Of a stretch of 64,000 nucleotides of DNA, positions 24,346 through 37,052 are shown piece by piece (the first letter of the stretch is position 1; every line of letters begins with the position of its first letter). The stretch covers positions 74,413,554-74,477,553 of the forward strand of contig OX485803.1 in assembly GCA_950295325.1 (NCBI GenBank). The letters run 5' to 3'. The notes beneath the pieces are model-generated. The model was not told the origin of the DNA. It searched no databases and was given only the letters and a program-made list of their open reading frames with translations. This stretch comes from Polytrichum commune (Eukaryota > Streptophyta > Polytrichopsida > Polytrichales > Polytrichaceae). A program made the position numbers and the translations under genes.

Positions 24346-25097
24346 CCTACAAGCTTAATAAGCACAAGTTGAAGTGCACATTGCTAAAGCTCAACGTTAT
24401 CAAGTTTGATTGGATGTAGTTTGTTCCCAAAAGTTTGATGTCTAAGCAAATACATGTTATCATTTAATCTAGGTTTGAGTTATTGACAAGATAATAGCAA
24501 CTACATATCTTGCCATCAATAGAGGACAATAACTCATTCTGCCCTAAGTTACTTGCTTTGGTGATTACCACACATGTACACATGATGTTTCATTACTTGG
24601 TCCTGCTAAAAGAAAAAGGAAAAAGGAAGAGATGTGTATGATTCAAGGGTTTAAGGTAGCCTACCCATTCCCAATCACCACTTTATTTTCACAGCTTAGG
24701 TCAACTTATTATTGTGCAACATAATATCAATCCTTGATCAATGTTGACATGTCATGATTGAAACCTAATTTAGTCAAATATCAATGGTTAAGTTGACAAC
24801 TAGGTTCGAATTGCAAGCATGATATTTAGGTGTCAAAATTATTAATGATGGGAATCGAGAGTTCTCTGTTTTCTAACCGATTGGTGATTGGAAAGAGGGT
24901 AGCCTATATCACAAGTATAAATTGAAGAGAGTTATCATCCATTTGCAAAATTCATAGTCATTTGGTTTTTGCAACAATAAAAGTTGGAAAATATCTATTG
25001 CTTCTTATATCTATCTCTCTACATGGGGGATTATGTTCTTTGATCATACCTAATATGCTAAGTTGCTTAACTAGTTGGGAATAGTTCGGCTACCATA
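24346..25097. other. Intergenic, no gene seen
   Basis: AT-rich; nothing recognised. Confidence 0.5.
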
Positions 25098-25456
25098 GGG
25101 CTACTTCACACAGGAGCCACGGGCATGTCAATAGTTGTGAGTGGCCCTTGACTCTCATCCAAAGGCCGTGTCAACTGTCTAAGGCCCTTGACCCTAACAT
25201 AGTATGTTGGAATTCGTGTAGGGCCACCTATGGGTTGGAAGTGGACATGACGCAAATCCTAGCAAAGCATGAAACATTATCCATGGCCTAGCATTTAGAA
25301 ATCCATGTAGACTGTTCAACCATGATAATTTCTTTGGACCCTTAGGCCTTCACTTTCTAGTGTGAAGAGGACTTGGATGGTCTCCATCTTTTTGACCAAG
25401 GAGAAATGTCAGAACGCAATGGTCATGGGCCTTCAGTCTCGTGTGTGAAGTGGCCC
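25098..25456 (+). mobile_element. MITE family B, copy 2 (shorter variant)
   Basis: Left end GGGCTACTTCACACAGGAG, right end GTCTCGTGTGTGAAGTGGCCC followed by TTA. About 360 bp, so internally deleted or a sub-family relative to the 490-500 bp copies. Noncoding. Confidence 0.75.
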
Positions 25457-26103
25457 TTAGCGCAAAATTGGTGACAATAGAAATGGTGTGTGGAAATCCT
25501 CTGACAACGAGGATTCTTAATTTTAGATAAGATGACATCAACATTGTTTCAAATTCAACGACTTAGTATCACATCAAGATAACTAATGCCCCCTCCCCAC
25601 TTGACATTAGCAAATAACCAAAGACTTCCCTAAAACCCGGGTAAAGCTCCCTCGGTTATAGCGGACACATTCGGCCATCCCAATGCACCTACAAGAACTT
25701 GCTCCGGAGATTTCCAAGTAGGTTTTAGTTAAGTAACTTTCACACATGTTCATTGCTTTATCTACCAACCAATGAATGTTGGATAGTTTTTGTCCCATCC
25801 CCAAATGCCTTAATACTTACCATCGGTTTTTGTTGATGGAGCTCCTCGTGCCCTCATAGCTAAGACTAAAAGCAACCAATCACAAGGGCGGGAGGCAACA
25901 CTTTTAGAGGTCCTACATTCTTGCCTCATGTCTAGGTACCGATGGGAGGGTCGGTAGTTCTAATAGCTTAAAACCTCCACTTTTAAGCCATGCCACATCA
26001 TTTGCCAACTAGGCTCGGCACTAGATAATGTTGATGGTGTGAACACTCATTTTTAAGAACCCACTTTTAGGCTTAGCTAATGTCAAGTGGGGAGGGGGCA
26101 TAA
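25457..26103. other. Intergenic, no gene seen
   Basis: Nothing recognised. CCACTTTTAAGCC-type phrases recur locally but no repeat unit could be defined. Confidence 0.4.
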
Positions 26104-26605
26104 GGGCCACTTCATACACGAGACTGCGAGCCCGTGGCCAATACACTTCAAGCACTGTTTCTCATTGGTGGAAAAGGCAGAGCCGGTCCAAGTTCACTTT
26201 ACATTATGCTGAGGGACCAACGGAGTATGTGAATGCAAGATGGATGTAAAGTCTACACAAATTCCTACATGGCATCAAATGGATCATGTTTCATGGTCAC
26301 TTGGATTATTTTCAAAAACCACCTCTTGGAGACATGCCTAACACAAAACCAGGAGACCATGACATTCCAAACACTCAAAACTATTGGTTTATTTTACTTT
26401 ATCATGTGTGAGGACCCGCATGGATAGAAATTCATTGAAATAGCATTTGGTTGAGGGCCCAGTCACATATGGCTTCACACTACACTTGAGGATCAGTGAC
26501 CACACTACATGATTTTGGAGGTGTCTTGGGATGGCCTTTGGACATTTTCTTTTAGGCTCTCACAATTTCATGGTCATGGCTCTTGACTCGTCTGTGAAGT
26601 GGCTC
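26104..26605 (+). mobile_element. MITE family B, copy 3
   Basis: Starts GGGCCACTTCATACACGAGA and ends CTCGTCTGTGAAGTGGCTC. Flanks are TAA (26101-26103) and TGA (26606-26608), consistent with a diverged TAA duplication. Interior is colinear with copy 1, including GGATCATGTTTCATG and CAAACACTCAAAACTATTGG-type phrases. Confidence 0.85.
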
Positions 26606-26884
26606 TGAAGCATCTTCTTGAGCTCAAAATCTTAATGCATATTTGGAGAACATAATGAGAGAACGAGATTTGACTTTGCTTATTTAGAGAACAAAATCTG
26701 TAGAAATTGTATGTCATGGCAACACAACGGCCATAACATTATTCAGATTCATAACAATATTATGTGGGACTGATAGTATTCCACAAAATATTCCCCACAT
26801 AGACCCATTGAAGTATGTAAATAGTCTAATCTAGTCCTAACATAATTTTCAACACTACTCTCTAATGCTCTGCAATACCTACAC

Positions 26885-27450
26885 TAAATGAATTATGTAT
26901 TACTAGAGTCCACAGTAATTTTCCAGAGCCCACACTGATTTTCATATTGAGAATTGATGTGGGCCACACAATGAACGGGGAGAACTGACCTCTAGTTACA
27001 AATGAACCGGTTGAGTTTGAGGAATAAACAGTTGAAGTTCAAGACTTCAAGATAATCACCCATCGTTTTAGAGGAATTTATAGAATATACCCCAATTTAA
27101 TGAAGAGAAACCGAAAGATGTCAACATGTGAACAGTCGGATTTGGAATCACTAGGATCTTGACCAATTATGCCCAAATGTCTCCCAAGACATTATTCCAT
27201 GTTGATTACCACATAAATGAACCCACACTAAATTACTACTAGAAAACTAATGTGGGTGATCAATATTTTTGTCTTGTTTTTTATGTAAGGTGAATATTTT
27301 TATTTTATTTAAGGTAATGATCAAAAGCCTCAAGGAAGACTAAGGAGAACACCTAGGGTCTTGGACCCACGTTAGTTCCACCCCGACTAGACAGTTAGAG
27401 TGGCCCAAGTTAATTATTTTTCCACTAATTTTTCACCCACACCATATTAA
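26885..27450 (-). repeat. Element C, copy 2, apparently interrupted by MITE A
   Basis: On the minus strand it repeats the GTGTGGGT, GTGGGTCCAAGACCCTAGG and AGTCTTCCTTGAGG order of 6270-6390. The stretch 26975-27185 is a family A MITE lying between two parts rich in GTGGGCC/CCCACA. Confidence 0.5.
26975..27185 (-). mobile_element. MITE family A, copy 2, reverse orientation
   Basis: Reads GGGGAGAACTG at the left and ATGCCCAAATGTCTCCC at the right, with AACCGGTTGAGTTTGAG inside. Colinear with the reverse complement of the copy at 31237. Confidence 0.8.
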
Positions 27451-30170
27451 GACTATTTAGTGTAGTCATGACAACACATACCCATGAGATCCTATGAGAA
27501 AGGAGTCCAACAATCATCTTGGGTATATCGGCCCAATACTTACCCATCTTTAGTGTTTCAATGTTGAGCAAAAACCCAAGGGACTTGATTATTTCTTTAA
27601 TTTGAAAGGGTTGACATCCTTGGAAATATAAACCATTGTGTGAAATTGGTACTTCAATGTTATGCAAATATAATTGTGGGAGAGAGACTCCAACTGACAT
27701 CATTTTCCTCCCAAAGAGTCTATCATGGCCGTATTGACCAGTGACCACCTACCTATTCTTGAGGGAGATGATGAAAACATTAATTATTTTTAGTGGTAAA
27801 GAGCAAATTGAGAATGAAATTTGATGTTCCCCACAATGTTCCCTATTCTTCTATATATTCTCCACATTCACTATTTCACATAGCACAAGGTAATCAAATA
27901 TCATACAAACACATGATTATTTAATCAATGCAATTTAATTATTTTCTACTAGAACGTAATAGAATGAAAAATTATGCTATGATAGAAAGGTTGGTATTAA
28001 ATAAGGCATTTCACCAAGAATTTCGGAGAGTGTAATATTAAGCAACAATGTTGCTTTTTGATAATGGATTTTGCCTTTCACGTGAATGCCAATGTTTAAA
28101 TCACCATTTTTTCAACACATTAATCAAATTCAACATGTATTTCGACACCTAGTTTTTCAAATTGATGGCTCCATAAATGTTTACTAGTTTCCATGTTTTT
28201 TTAGTCACAACAACATATAGAAGTACATTGTTTATGGTATTTAGTGTCATGCACACTATTTGCAAAGGGCCTAAACTAGATGCCTAGAGGCTCAAACTGT
28301 CACGTGCGTTAGTTTTGATGTACTAATTTGAGGTATATTCTATAGATTCAACTAAAATGATTGGTAATTTTTGTGAAGTCTTGAACTTCAACCGGATATT
28401 CTCAAACTCAACTGGTTCATTTGTAACTAATGGGCGATTCTCCATGTTCATTATACTAGATGGGCAAATTTGGAAAAAGGTGGAGAGATGCATCCATTTT
28501 TGTCACCTCCAATGTCGATTCAACTTTAGGTATGTCAATTGAGGTGATGATGGATCAAGTGAAGTCACAACTTGCCCTAAGTATAAAGAGGAGTTTTTTG
28601 GGGTAAGATTTTGTGTCCAATTCTCTCATTGTTGGTAAAATATTTATCTCCCTCGCTTCCATGATCAATGAGCCCCCCAACCTAACTTCAAAACCTCCAC
28701 CATCAAAGGAACTAGGTGGTAATTAGGAGATGAAAGGCAACCAAAAGGTGGACAAATAAGATGTTGACATGCATTCTAAAATTTCATCTGCCAAGTGATA
28801 AGTGATGAGCATTTTGGGAGTGTTCTGTCTAGTGAGGGGTCAAAGGTCTTGGCCCTATGTCTTTTGACGGGTCAGGTCGGGCTAGTGACAATGATTGGCT
28901 AACAAATGGGTTGTGACGAGTGTAGAAAGCAATCCTACTAAGCAATCAAGTTACAACATGTTCGCACTTTGTCCTTTTTAAAATCAAAATATCTCAACCA
29001 CACGAATGTGTGTGATTAACGCAAACCACATTACCCTTTTCATGCCCTTAAGACCCCCATGGCCCATGGACTTTCATTGAAAAAGAGAGCCACCATGGAT
29101 CCACACCACATTGTCTTAGTCTGGGCCCCCCCACTCAATATGTAGATTCTTCATCATGTAACCCCAAAGAATAAATACTAGGTGCATGTTCCATTTTATT
29201 TAAATTTTATTTAAATTTGAAGGAGAACAATGCTCCAAAGTGATTTTGCAGCTCGTAGAAGGTCAAGAAGACTTGAATTGGGAAGCAAATTTTATTGTTT
29301 GTAGGTGTTGCCCATTAAAAGGATCAACTATATGTGTGTTCTATGACCATTTCTATGGGTTTTGAGGGCCTCATCCAATCCTGCATTAAAATTTGGAATA
29401 AATGAGATTTTCACTAGCTATCCCAACCACAAAACTTCAACTTTCTCACCATTAGACCTTCTCAAATTAATGCGTAGAGATTTCTTCACATTTCTTCAAA
29501 ATGAAGTTGGTTTCCACATGCAAGTGGTTGATCATAGTTCATGTTGGTGATAGTGTGTTGAAATTCCCTCAATATGAAGGGTGATATGAAAGTTGGAAGT
29601 TCTTTGGGGTGCACTTGGGGGCAATAAAGGGATAAGCTCACACAATCTCCATTAGTTTATACTGTGGAAAACATGTCCACGTACCACATCGACTGCTTAA
29701 GCACAATACATCTTTTCTTGAGATCTAATTTGGAACATATGATGTTCTATTTTCAAATTAGAATGAATCATTTAATGAATTTTGACCATATCTCTCTATT
29801 CAACCCACCTACTTTCTACTTTGTGGCACAATCTAAGATGTTCTACTTCCTAAGTATCAATTCTTTGTACTCAATGGCTAAGAATTGAACTATGTGGACC
29901 ATAGATGAGAAGTTAGTAGCTTACTCCTAAATGCCTATAGCCCTTAGTGTAGGCTTACAACTCTTATGCATCATATCCCTACCTTGAAGTATTATCCTTT
30001 TTTTGCACCCACGTGGGTAGGTACGGCCGATATTGTGTGCACTTCATGGAAATGAGAACTTTCATTTGTAAATTGTGATGTTTTGTGATAACGGAGTCTT
30101 CAAGAAGAGCGTGACACTTGTCATGAGTTTTACTTTCATTCACAATTTAATTTTCATTGAACAAAATTGT
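27451..30170. other. Intergenic with a truncated MITE A
   Basis: The segment 28327-28447 matches the 3' half of MITE A (TTGAGGTATATTCTATA through AACTGGTTCATTTGTAAC). A minus-strand frame of 107 codons at 27425-27748 is protein-like but isolated and unrecognised. Otherwise AT-rich with no gene. Confidence 0.5.
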
Positions 30171-30177
30171 GAATGAA

Positions 30178-30662
30178 TTTGTGACCATGAAATTGTGAGA
30201 GCCCAAAAGAGAGTGTCCAAAGGCCATCCCAAGACACCTCCAAAATCACGTAGTGTGGTCACGGATCCTTGAGTGTAGTGTGAAGTCATATGTTACCGGC
30301 CTTGAACCAAAATGCTATTTTAATGAATTTATATTCACATGGGTCCTCACACATGATAAAATAAAATATATCAACGGTTGTGAGTGTGCGGAGTGCCATG
30401 GTCTCGTGGATTTGTGTTAGGCCTATCTCATGGCCTATCTCCAAGAGGTGGTTTTGAAAATAATCCAAGTGACCCTAAAACATGATCCATTCGATGCCAT
30501 GTAGGAATCCATGAAAACTTTACATCCATCTTGCATTCACATACTCCATTGGTCCCTCAAGTGTACTGTGAAGCGAACTTGGACCAGCTCCGCCTTTTCC
30601 ACCAATGGGAGTACTTGAAGTGTAATGGTCACGGGCTCTTAGTCTTGTGCGTGAATTGGCCC
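30178..30662 (-). mobile_element. MITE family B, copy 4, reverse, left end truncated
   Basis: Colinear with the reverse complement of copy 3 from CATGAAATTGTGAGAGCC through AGGTGGTTTTGAAAATAATC to GTGCGTGAATTGGCCC. About 20 bp of the left terminal repeat are missing. The right end is followed by TTA, which is shared with the next element. Confidence 0.8.
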
Positions 30663-30665
30663 TTA

Positions 30666-31195
30666 GGGCCACTTTACACCTAGAGGCCGGGCCAATTCGT
30701 TGTGTAAGAGGCTTGAAATCCTCACTTGTGATTGGTCAAAATGCTGAAATAAGCCCCAACCCCTTTACACCTAGAGGCCAAGCCGATTTAGTGGTATGAA
30801 TTTTTTAATCAAAAAATGCATGGTCTGACACGACCCGAGCTCGTTGAATTGGGTGCACCCAAAATGGAGGGCCAATTCTTGGCCTTGAGGCCAATGTCAC
30901 ATTTCAATAAAAAAAACTTTTTCAACAAAATATGATTTTTTAGCGAACTATATCCATTGGATTATGTGGAAATATGAACGGCTCTATGCTAGATTATGCT
31001 AGATCCGTTGGATTATGCTAGATTTATTGAATCGGCCTAGCTTCTTGACCCTAAGGCCTTTACATATGGAAAAATTGGCCCCCATTATAATCTTACTATA
31101 ATGTGTAGATGAGAACCTCCAACCTAAAAGGGGCTGAAAATTCATGCAATCAGCCTCAAGGGAAATTGGCCTGGCCTCTAGGTGTAAAGCAACCC
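30666..31195 (+). mobile_element. MITE family O, 530 bp (PIF/Harbinger-like)
   Basis: Left end GGGCCACTTTACACCTAGAG, right end CTCTAGGTGTAAAGCAACCC. TTA flanks both sides (30663-30665 and 31196-31198), a perfect target duplication. The end sequence occurs again internally at 30761 (CCCTTTACACCTAGAGGCC), so one end has been duplicated. Its first nine bases equal those of family B, so both may use one transposase. Confidence 0.88.
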
Positions 31196-31236
31196 TTAGT
31201 GTAGCGATCGCGTTCTCCTGTTCATTGATGGGCAGT

Positions 31237-31454
31237 GATCGGGGAGATTTTTGGGCATAATCGGTTGAGATCCTAGTGTTTGCTAGTCCAACCGGTTACT
31301 TGTTGACATCCTCCGGTTTTCCTTTATTAAATTGGGGTATATTCTATAAATTCCTCTAGAATGATGGGTAATTTTCCTGCAATCTTGAACTTCAACCGGT
31401 TATTTCTCAAACTCAACCGGTTCAATTGTAACTAACTGCCGGTTCTCCCCGATC
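31237..31454 (+). mobile_element. MITE family A, copy 3 (best preserved)
   Basis: 218 bp. Ends GATCGGGGAGATTTTTGGGC and CCGGTTCTCCCCGATC form a terminal inverted repeat of at least 11 bp. Interior has three CAACCGGTT-type motifs. No coding capacity. Confidence 0.9.
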
Positions 31455-31534
31455 ATTGTTGATGGGCTTTGACTTTAAGTAGATTAATGTCAGCCCATAT
31501 TCTAGGTTAGTAGCAGACCCACCTGAGAGATCGA

Positions 31535-31585
31535 TGCTGCATATATATAAATATAAATATAAATATAAATATATATGCATATATA
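31535..31585. repeat. AT-rich simple repeat (ATATAA/ATAAAT)n
   Basis: Short runs of TATAAATATAAATATAAATA type between two MITE A copies. Confidence 0.8.
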
Positions 31586-31850
31586 TGTGAGCTTCCGAAA
31601 ACTTTACAATAAATTATTGTATCATCAATGCATGGGAATGGTCGCAGTGTGTACTGCATGTATGTACAGTGAGAATCAATAAGCTAGACTAATAAATCCT
31701 CTAACTGTCAATATACCTTTCAACTGCCACACCCAGTGACGACTGTAACGTAACCTATAGCTGCCAACCGGAATCGAAACATATTATTTATGAACTAGTC
31801 TTTTCAATTTCAGATCTCCTCGACCTCGGCCAAGTGACTTGATGAGCAGT

Positions 31851-32071
31851 GATCGGGGAGATTTTTGGGCATAATCGGTTGAGATCCTAGTGTTTGCAAG
31901 TCCAACCGGTTACATGTTGTTGACATCCTTCGGCATTTCTGTATTAATTTGAGGTATATTCCATAAATTCCTCTAAAGTGATTGGTAATTTTCTTGAAGT
32001 CTTGAACTTCAAGTGGTTATTTCTCAAACTCAATTAGTTCATATGTAACTAACTACCGGTTCTCCCCGATC
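31851..32071 (+). mobile_element. MITE family A, copy 4
   Basis: 221 bp, GATCGGGGAGATTTTTGGGC to CCGGTTCTCCCCGATC, about 400 bp after copy 3 in the same orientation. Both copies follow GCAGT. Confidence 0.9.
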
Positions 32072-33419
32072 AGAGGACTTGAGCCTAAGTTCTAAGTTAA
32101 CTTACATGGACTCGAGAATTTCTACACCAAGATGTGCAATTAGGTTGTCTCACGCCGATTTATCGACATTTCACACTATTTTGAGTATTTATTACCATTG
32201 TAACAAAATTCATGAGTGCTTAGTTACTTGTGATTGCTATTAGCTTCTAAATCACCGAGGCTACCGCACTCCGTCACTCTAGGGAATAAGCTTGTTTGAC
32301 ACCACCCTGATGCACTTTTAGTCTCACTAGCCTTTTGACCTCTTGTATTTTAAAATCAATTTCACTGCATTTCATAGGGATGAATAAAGAAATTTATAAG
32401 TTTTTGTAATCTAATTTTGGCCCACGCTAATTTGCATTGGTCAAAATACATCCTATTCGTGAAGGTAGCCTAGTTGCCCATTTCAGTTCACACATCTTAT
32501 GAATCATTGATGAAATAAATATGGGATGAATTTTAGTGGGCCCATATTAGGCTTCTTCATCACCTTTTTGCAACTCCACTATATTTAGATAGTGAAGAGG
32601 TCTAATGTTTCCAAAATTGAATAATAAACGTTTTAGCTTCTAGTAGCGGGTGTGGCATCATTTTGACATGTAAAACTGTAGATGCTCTCACCACAAATTT
32701 TGGTTGTGATAATCATTTGATTGCATTTGTTTTACAATACTTGGATACAATAGAGTTACCATAAAGTCCCTCAAAGCGGGACAAAACCAGGGGGGTTAAT
32801 TCTTCTTTGAGAAAAGTTTCTAATTAGAACTCGTTAGTTTGTCGTGTATTGGTACCACAAGTCTATTTTGAAAGTTGGGTGAAAATTTTGGAACCTCCTC
32901 TCTCTATCCCTCAAGCTTTGAGAGGATTTTGGGATCTAAATTAGGGTATGCGCACAAGACTTGCTATCCCAAATCCCAGATCGACCTATGCAAGGCTAGC
33001 TTGACTCACCCATTCAAGTAGGACAAAATAAAAAACCGGTTTTGAGTAGCCCAACATCACAAAGAAAACTTGGATGACTTTGTGTTAATTCTCATAAACG
33101 TTGGGTTTGAGACTAAACCCATGGTTTCATCTACTCTACTTCACAAATAACTCTAATATTGAATGTCACATTGCAGTGACAATCAAGTTGATTAAAGTCA
33201 TCGAGTTCATTCATCTATGGTCCTAGTTTACAAGTAAATATTTGTCCATTGTGTGAAGGATTCAGGACATTACACTGACATGAGTAAATATAACGTCAAA
33301 ACTTCTGAACCAGAGATGATAAACTGGTGCAGGAATATAATATACTGCAGGTTGTAACCTTCTCAACTGCTCATGAATCTCATGAGTCCCGTATTTCTCT
33401 TTTTGATTACAATAAAACG
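32072..33419. other. Intergenic, no gene seen
   Basis: AT-rich sequence; nothing recognised. Confidence 0.45.
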
Positions 33420-35937
33420 ACTCCCATATCTTTCATCTAATTAAGTAGTCCCTCGCTCAGACACATGTGAAGTCTCAGCTTAACTTAGTTGGGACCGTGC
33501 CAAGGGCAGGCAGTTGATTAAAAATTGGTAACTGGGAGATGGCAGGAGACTTGGACGAATGGGATATTAGTAGTTAACATGTCCACTTTCTAACAAAGGA
33601 CTGGTTGAATGCTTGATACACGACTGTTGATATCATGCGCATTATAATCGCATATTTGAATCAACAGTTGTAATCGACAGGAGAAGCATTAGTGAATGTG
33701 TGAAGAATTTGGAAATATGAATCTCATGAGTCCCATGCCACCTTCCATGATCTTCCTCTAACGACACATGCAGGCTTAGCTTGGTTGCCAGGCTGCTACG
33801 GCAGCCAGTTAAATATTGTTGGGAGATGACAAGAGACTTAGACAGTTGGGAGATCGACATGTCCACTTTCCAACTAAGGATTGGTTAGATGCTTGATACG
33901 AGATCATGTATATGATTCACGCCCTACTAACATTATAACTGCAGAATACAATCATAGGCAGATTGTAATTGATAGGAGGTTCATGTTTAATTGTGAACTT
34001 GACATAGAGAAGATTTGAAAGTTTTGGAAATATGAGGACAACTTCTCATGCGTCCCCTGCCCTCTTTCATGATCTTCCTCAACCAACACATGAAGGCTTA
34101 GTCTTTGGTAGGGCTGCCACGGCAGACAGTTAAATAGTGTTGCGAGATGACAAGAGACTTTGACAGTTGGGAAATTTATTAACACATTAATTTCACTTCC
34201 CAATGAAGGACTTGGTTAGATGATTAGAGTCGAGGCGTCCAAAACCGATCACTTAAGAGATTCTGCACCAAATGTGGAGAGGTATAAGGTGGTGCAAAAT
34301 TTTCCAGTGTAGGCAAATAGAAATCAGGAGGATTGCAAATTTTTCGGTAATTTTATTTCTTAAATTGAAATCATTATGAATTTTTGAAACTAAAAGTTGG
34401 CCCATATATATTACCAATGTCTAGAGTCTGTCATAAACGCTCATTCTCTAACATCAAAACCAGGGACATGTGCCATGACACTATTGATTCTGGCCTAATT
34501 GAAATTCAATCCCAAATTGATCGAAATTATGACACCCTATCGGTGCTTCGTGGGATCCTGATCAGGAAGAGGTGCTTCGCCTATAATATGAGACTGTACA
34601 ATCACACCTAATATAACCGCAAAGTTCAATCATATATTGTAAATGACAGGAGAATATTTGTGAACATACATGAAGGCTTGCCTTTTGATTGGGTTGCCAT
34701 GGCATACATGGGTTAAACATTGTTGAAAGATGACAAAGGATTTGGACAGTTGGGATATTGATAGGTCCACTAGCTTTCCAGCAAAGGACTGATTAGATGA
34801 CTGATATTACAAGAGATTTGTGTATATCATGCCTAATTAACCGCAGAGGTCACTCATTGAATTGTGAATGACAGGAGATTATAGTTTGTGAATGTGACAT
34901 GAAGAATGTTGGCCTATGGTTGACAGGAGGACATCATATGAAACTCACAAGTCCCATCTTTCGTGATCTTCCTTAGAGACACACGAAAGGCTTGTATTAC
35001 CTCGGTAACTGGTTGAGCTGCTGCAGTATACAGTTACATAGTGTCGGGAGATGACAAGAGATGTCGACAGTTGGGATATTGCATGTGCACTTTCCAACAA
35101 CGGATGGATTTAAAGATGCTTGATGCAAGATTGTTTATAATCTCATGCCTTATGATGTAACCATGTTACCACAATGTTCAGTCATTGACAGGACTCATAT
35201 TTGTGAACGAGACGTGAAGTGACAAGAGGACATCTTATGAGACTCACGAGTCAGTCCCGACTTTCATGACCTTCTCACACACACATGAAAGCTAACTTAA
35301 GTTGGCTTGGCTGGGCGCAGACAGTTAGTCTTAACATTCTTGTTGGGGGATGACAAGAGACTTGGACAGTTGGGACGATGTTTGAATCCACTTCCCAACT
35401 GAGAACTGATTGGAGTTGATACGAGGTTTTGTATTTCATGATGCCTAATATAAATGCAGAGTTCAATCATCAATGCTAATTGACAGGAGAATAGATTCTG
35501 TGAATATGTGATGAATATGGAATCATAGTGGGTGCCCAGTTCATGTCAGGAGAATATTATCCTCTTATCAGTCTGATGAGTCCCATCTCTCAACTTCCTC
35601 AGACACAACTGAAGGCAAGCTTAGCTTGGTCGGGCTGTCATGAGCAAGCAGTTAGTTCTTGTTGGGAGATCATGACAGGAGACTTGGATACTTAGGATAA
35701 AGTCTGAATTCCAACGAAGGACTGATTAGATGGCTGATTTGGAGGGTTGATATGTACTAGATTGAGAACGTCAAGATACCTAGTGTAACTGCAGTCTAGT
35801 TCAATCATCAAATCTAATTTTGTAGTTGACAGGAGAATCTTCATACTAGGTGAACGTGTGAAGAATTTGGAATGGTTGACAGTCTGATGCCATCTTCTCA
35901 CAAATTGCGCGTGTCCCATCTCTCACCTTTCTCGGAC

Positions 35938-36180
35938 AGGTGAGAGGGAATTATCGTATACGAGCATAGTACCCCTCGTCCATCCAGCATAAAAACTGGA
36001 CCCCTATGGGTTTGTCGCCGATTCATCTCGAATGACTTTGAGTACACTAATTTGGGGATTTTTCTACTAGTTTCGGTGTCAAATCAACCAAAAAAGGTAA
36101 CCTTTAGGTTGCATGTTATTTCACAGTTTTTATGCTAGATGGATAAGAGATACACTTGTATACAACACTTCCCCTCTTTC
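35938..36180 (+). mobile_element. MITE family H, copy 1
   Basis: Left GAGAGGGAATTATCGTATAC and, reading the right end in reverse, GAGGGGAAGTGTTGTATAC: imperfect terminal inverted repeats. CATCCAGCATAAAAACTG near the left end has its complement near the right end. A second, shorter copy is at 48283. Confidence 0.75.
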
Positions 36181-36183
36181 CGC

Positions 36184-36378
36184 TAGTTACAAATGAACTG
36201 ATTAAGTTTGAGAAATAACCGGTCAAAGTACCGAACTCCAGGAATTATACCGATCATTTCCAAAGAACCTATGGAATATACCTCAATTTCAAACAGAAAA
36301 ACCGAAAGGTCGCAACATGTAACTGGTTGGGACTTGGAAACACTAGGATTTTGACCGATTATGCCCAAAAATCTCCCC
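36184..36378 (-). mobile_element. MITE family A, copy 5, reverse orientation
   Basis: Abuts element H. Reads CTAGTTACAAATGAACTG through ATGCCCAAAAATCTCCCC, colinear with the reverse complement of copy 3. Diverged; its left terminus is eroded. Confidence 0.75.
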
Positions 36379-36801
36379 AAACACTGTCTCAGACACGTGA
36401 ACTTGTGAAGGCTTGAGAAGGGGACATAGGTAGTGGTGGGACATGAAAGATTCAGATTCGGACAGTCAAGGTCATTAATTAATATGCAGCCGATAGATCA
36501 GTCATATTGGATTCTGTATGCGCCTAGCTCGGTACTTGTTCAGCACAGTTAATAGACATGACCTCCATAGCTGTGTAAGTTAGTGACATTCTTGATCTTT
36601 CCATCTGACAGCAAAGGACAACGGGAATGATTTGTACTTGTAGTTGGAGTTGACAACCGAATACTTTTAATGCTCTGCCGGCCTGTGAAGAATTTTGGGA
36701 TAAAAGATTCTCAAAGTTGGCAGGAGATTTATACGAGCAGTTGCATTGAGGTTTTGAAGTTTGAAAGTTTTGAACAGCAGATCTACACTGTTTGTGGTAG
36801 T

Positions 36802-36986
36802 TAGTGTCACTTTCTATTTGGAATTACACAATGCGATAACTTCTTACTCTTTACTTCAATTTTTACTCGTGAAAGTTGAATAGGTTGTTCGGGCATTACA
36901 GAACAATGAAGACTTTACTTGGTGGAATTTTACATTCTCAATAGATAGTTATAGCATTATGTAACTCCAAATAGTAAGTGACACTA
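36802..36986 (+). mobile_element. MITE family E, copy 1
   Basis: 185 bp with a 33-34 bp terminal inverted repeat: TAGTGTCACTTTCTATTTGG at the left and CCAAATAGTAAGTGACACTA at the right. Interior has AATAGGTTGTTCGGGCATTA. Confidence 0.88.
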
Positions 36987-37052
36987 AATACGATAAATGT
37001 TGTAGTGATTATTATATCTAGGGCACTTGTATATTGGAAATTAGTTGGAAAT

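Larger units (their letters stand above)
33420..36430. repeat. Diverged tandem array of about 300-bp units, roughly 8 copies
   Basis: The phrase TTGTAATTGACAGGAGAAT or a variant recurs near 33676, 33974, 34648, 34866, 35188, 35480 and 35826. Each unit also carries a CTCATGAGTCCCATCTTTC-type block, CACATGAAGGCTTAG, GGAGATGACAAGAGACTTGG and AAGGACTGATTAGATG. Spacing is 290-350 bp apart from one interrupted interval (34240-34600). Units are clearly diverged. The last unit is split by elements H and A at 35938-36378. Confidence 0.82.

Noticed and set aside
27425-27748. Minus-strand frame of 107 codons as a gene
   Set aside because: Isolated in repeat-rich DNA, with no splice partners and no recognised domain.
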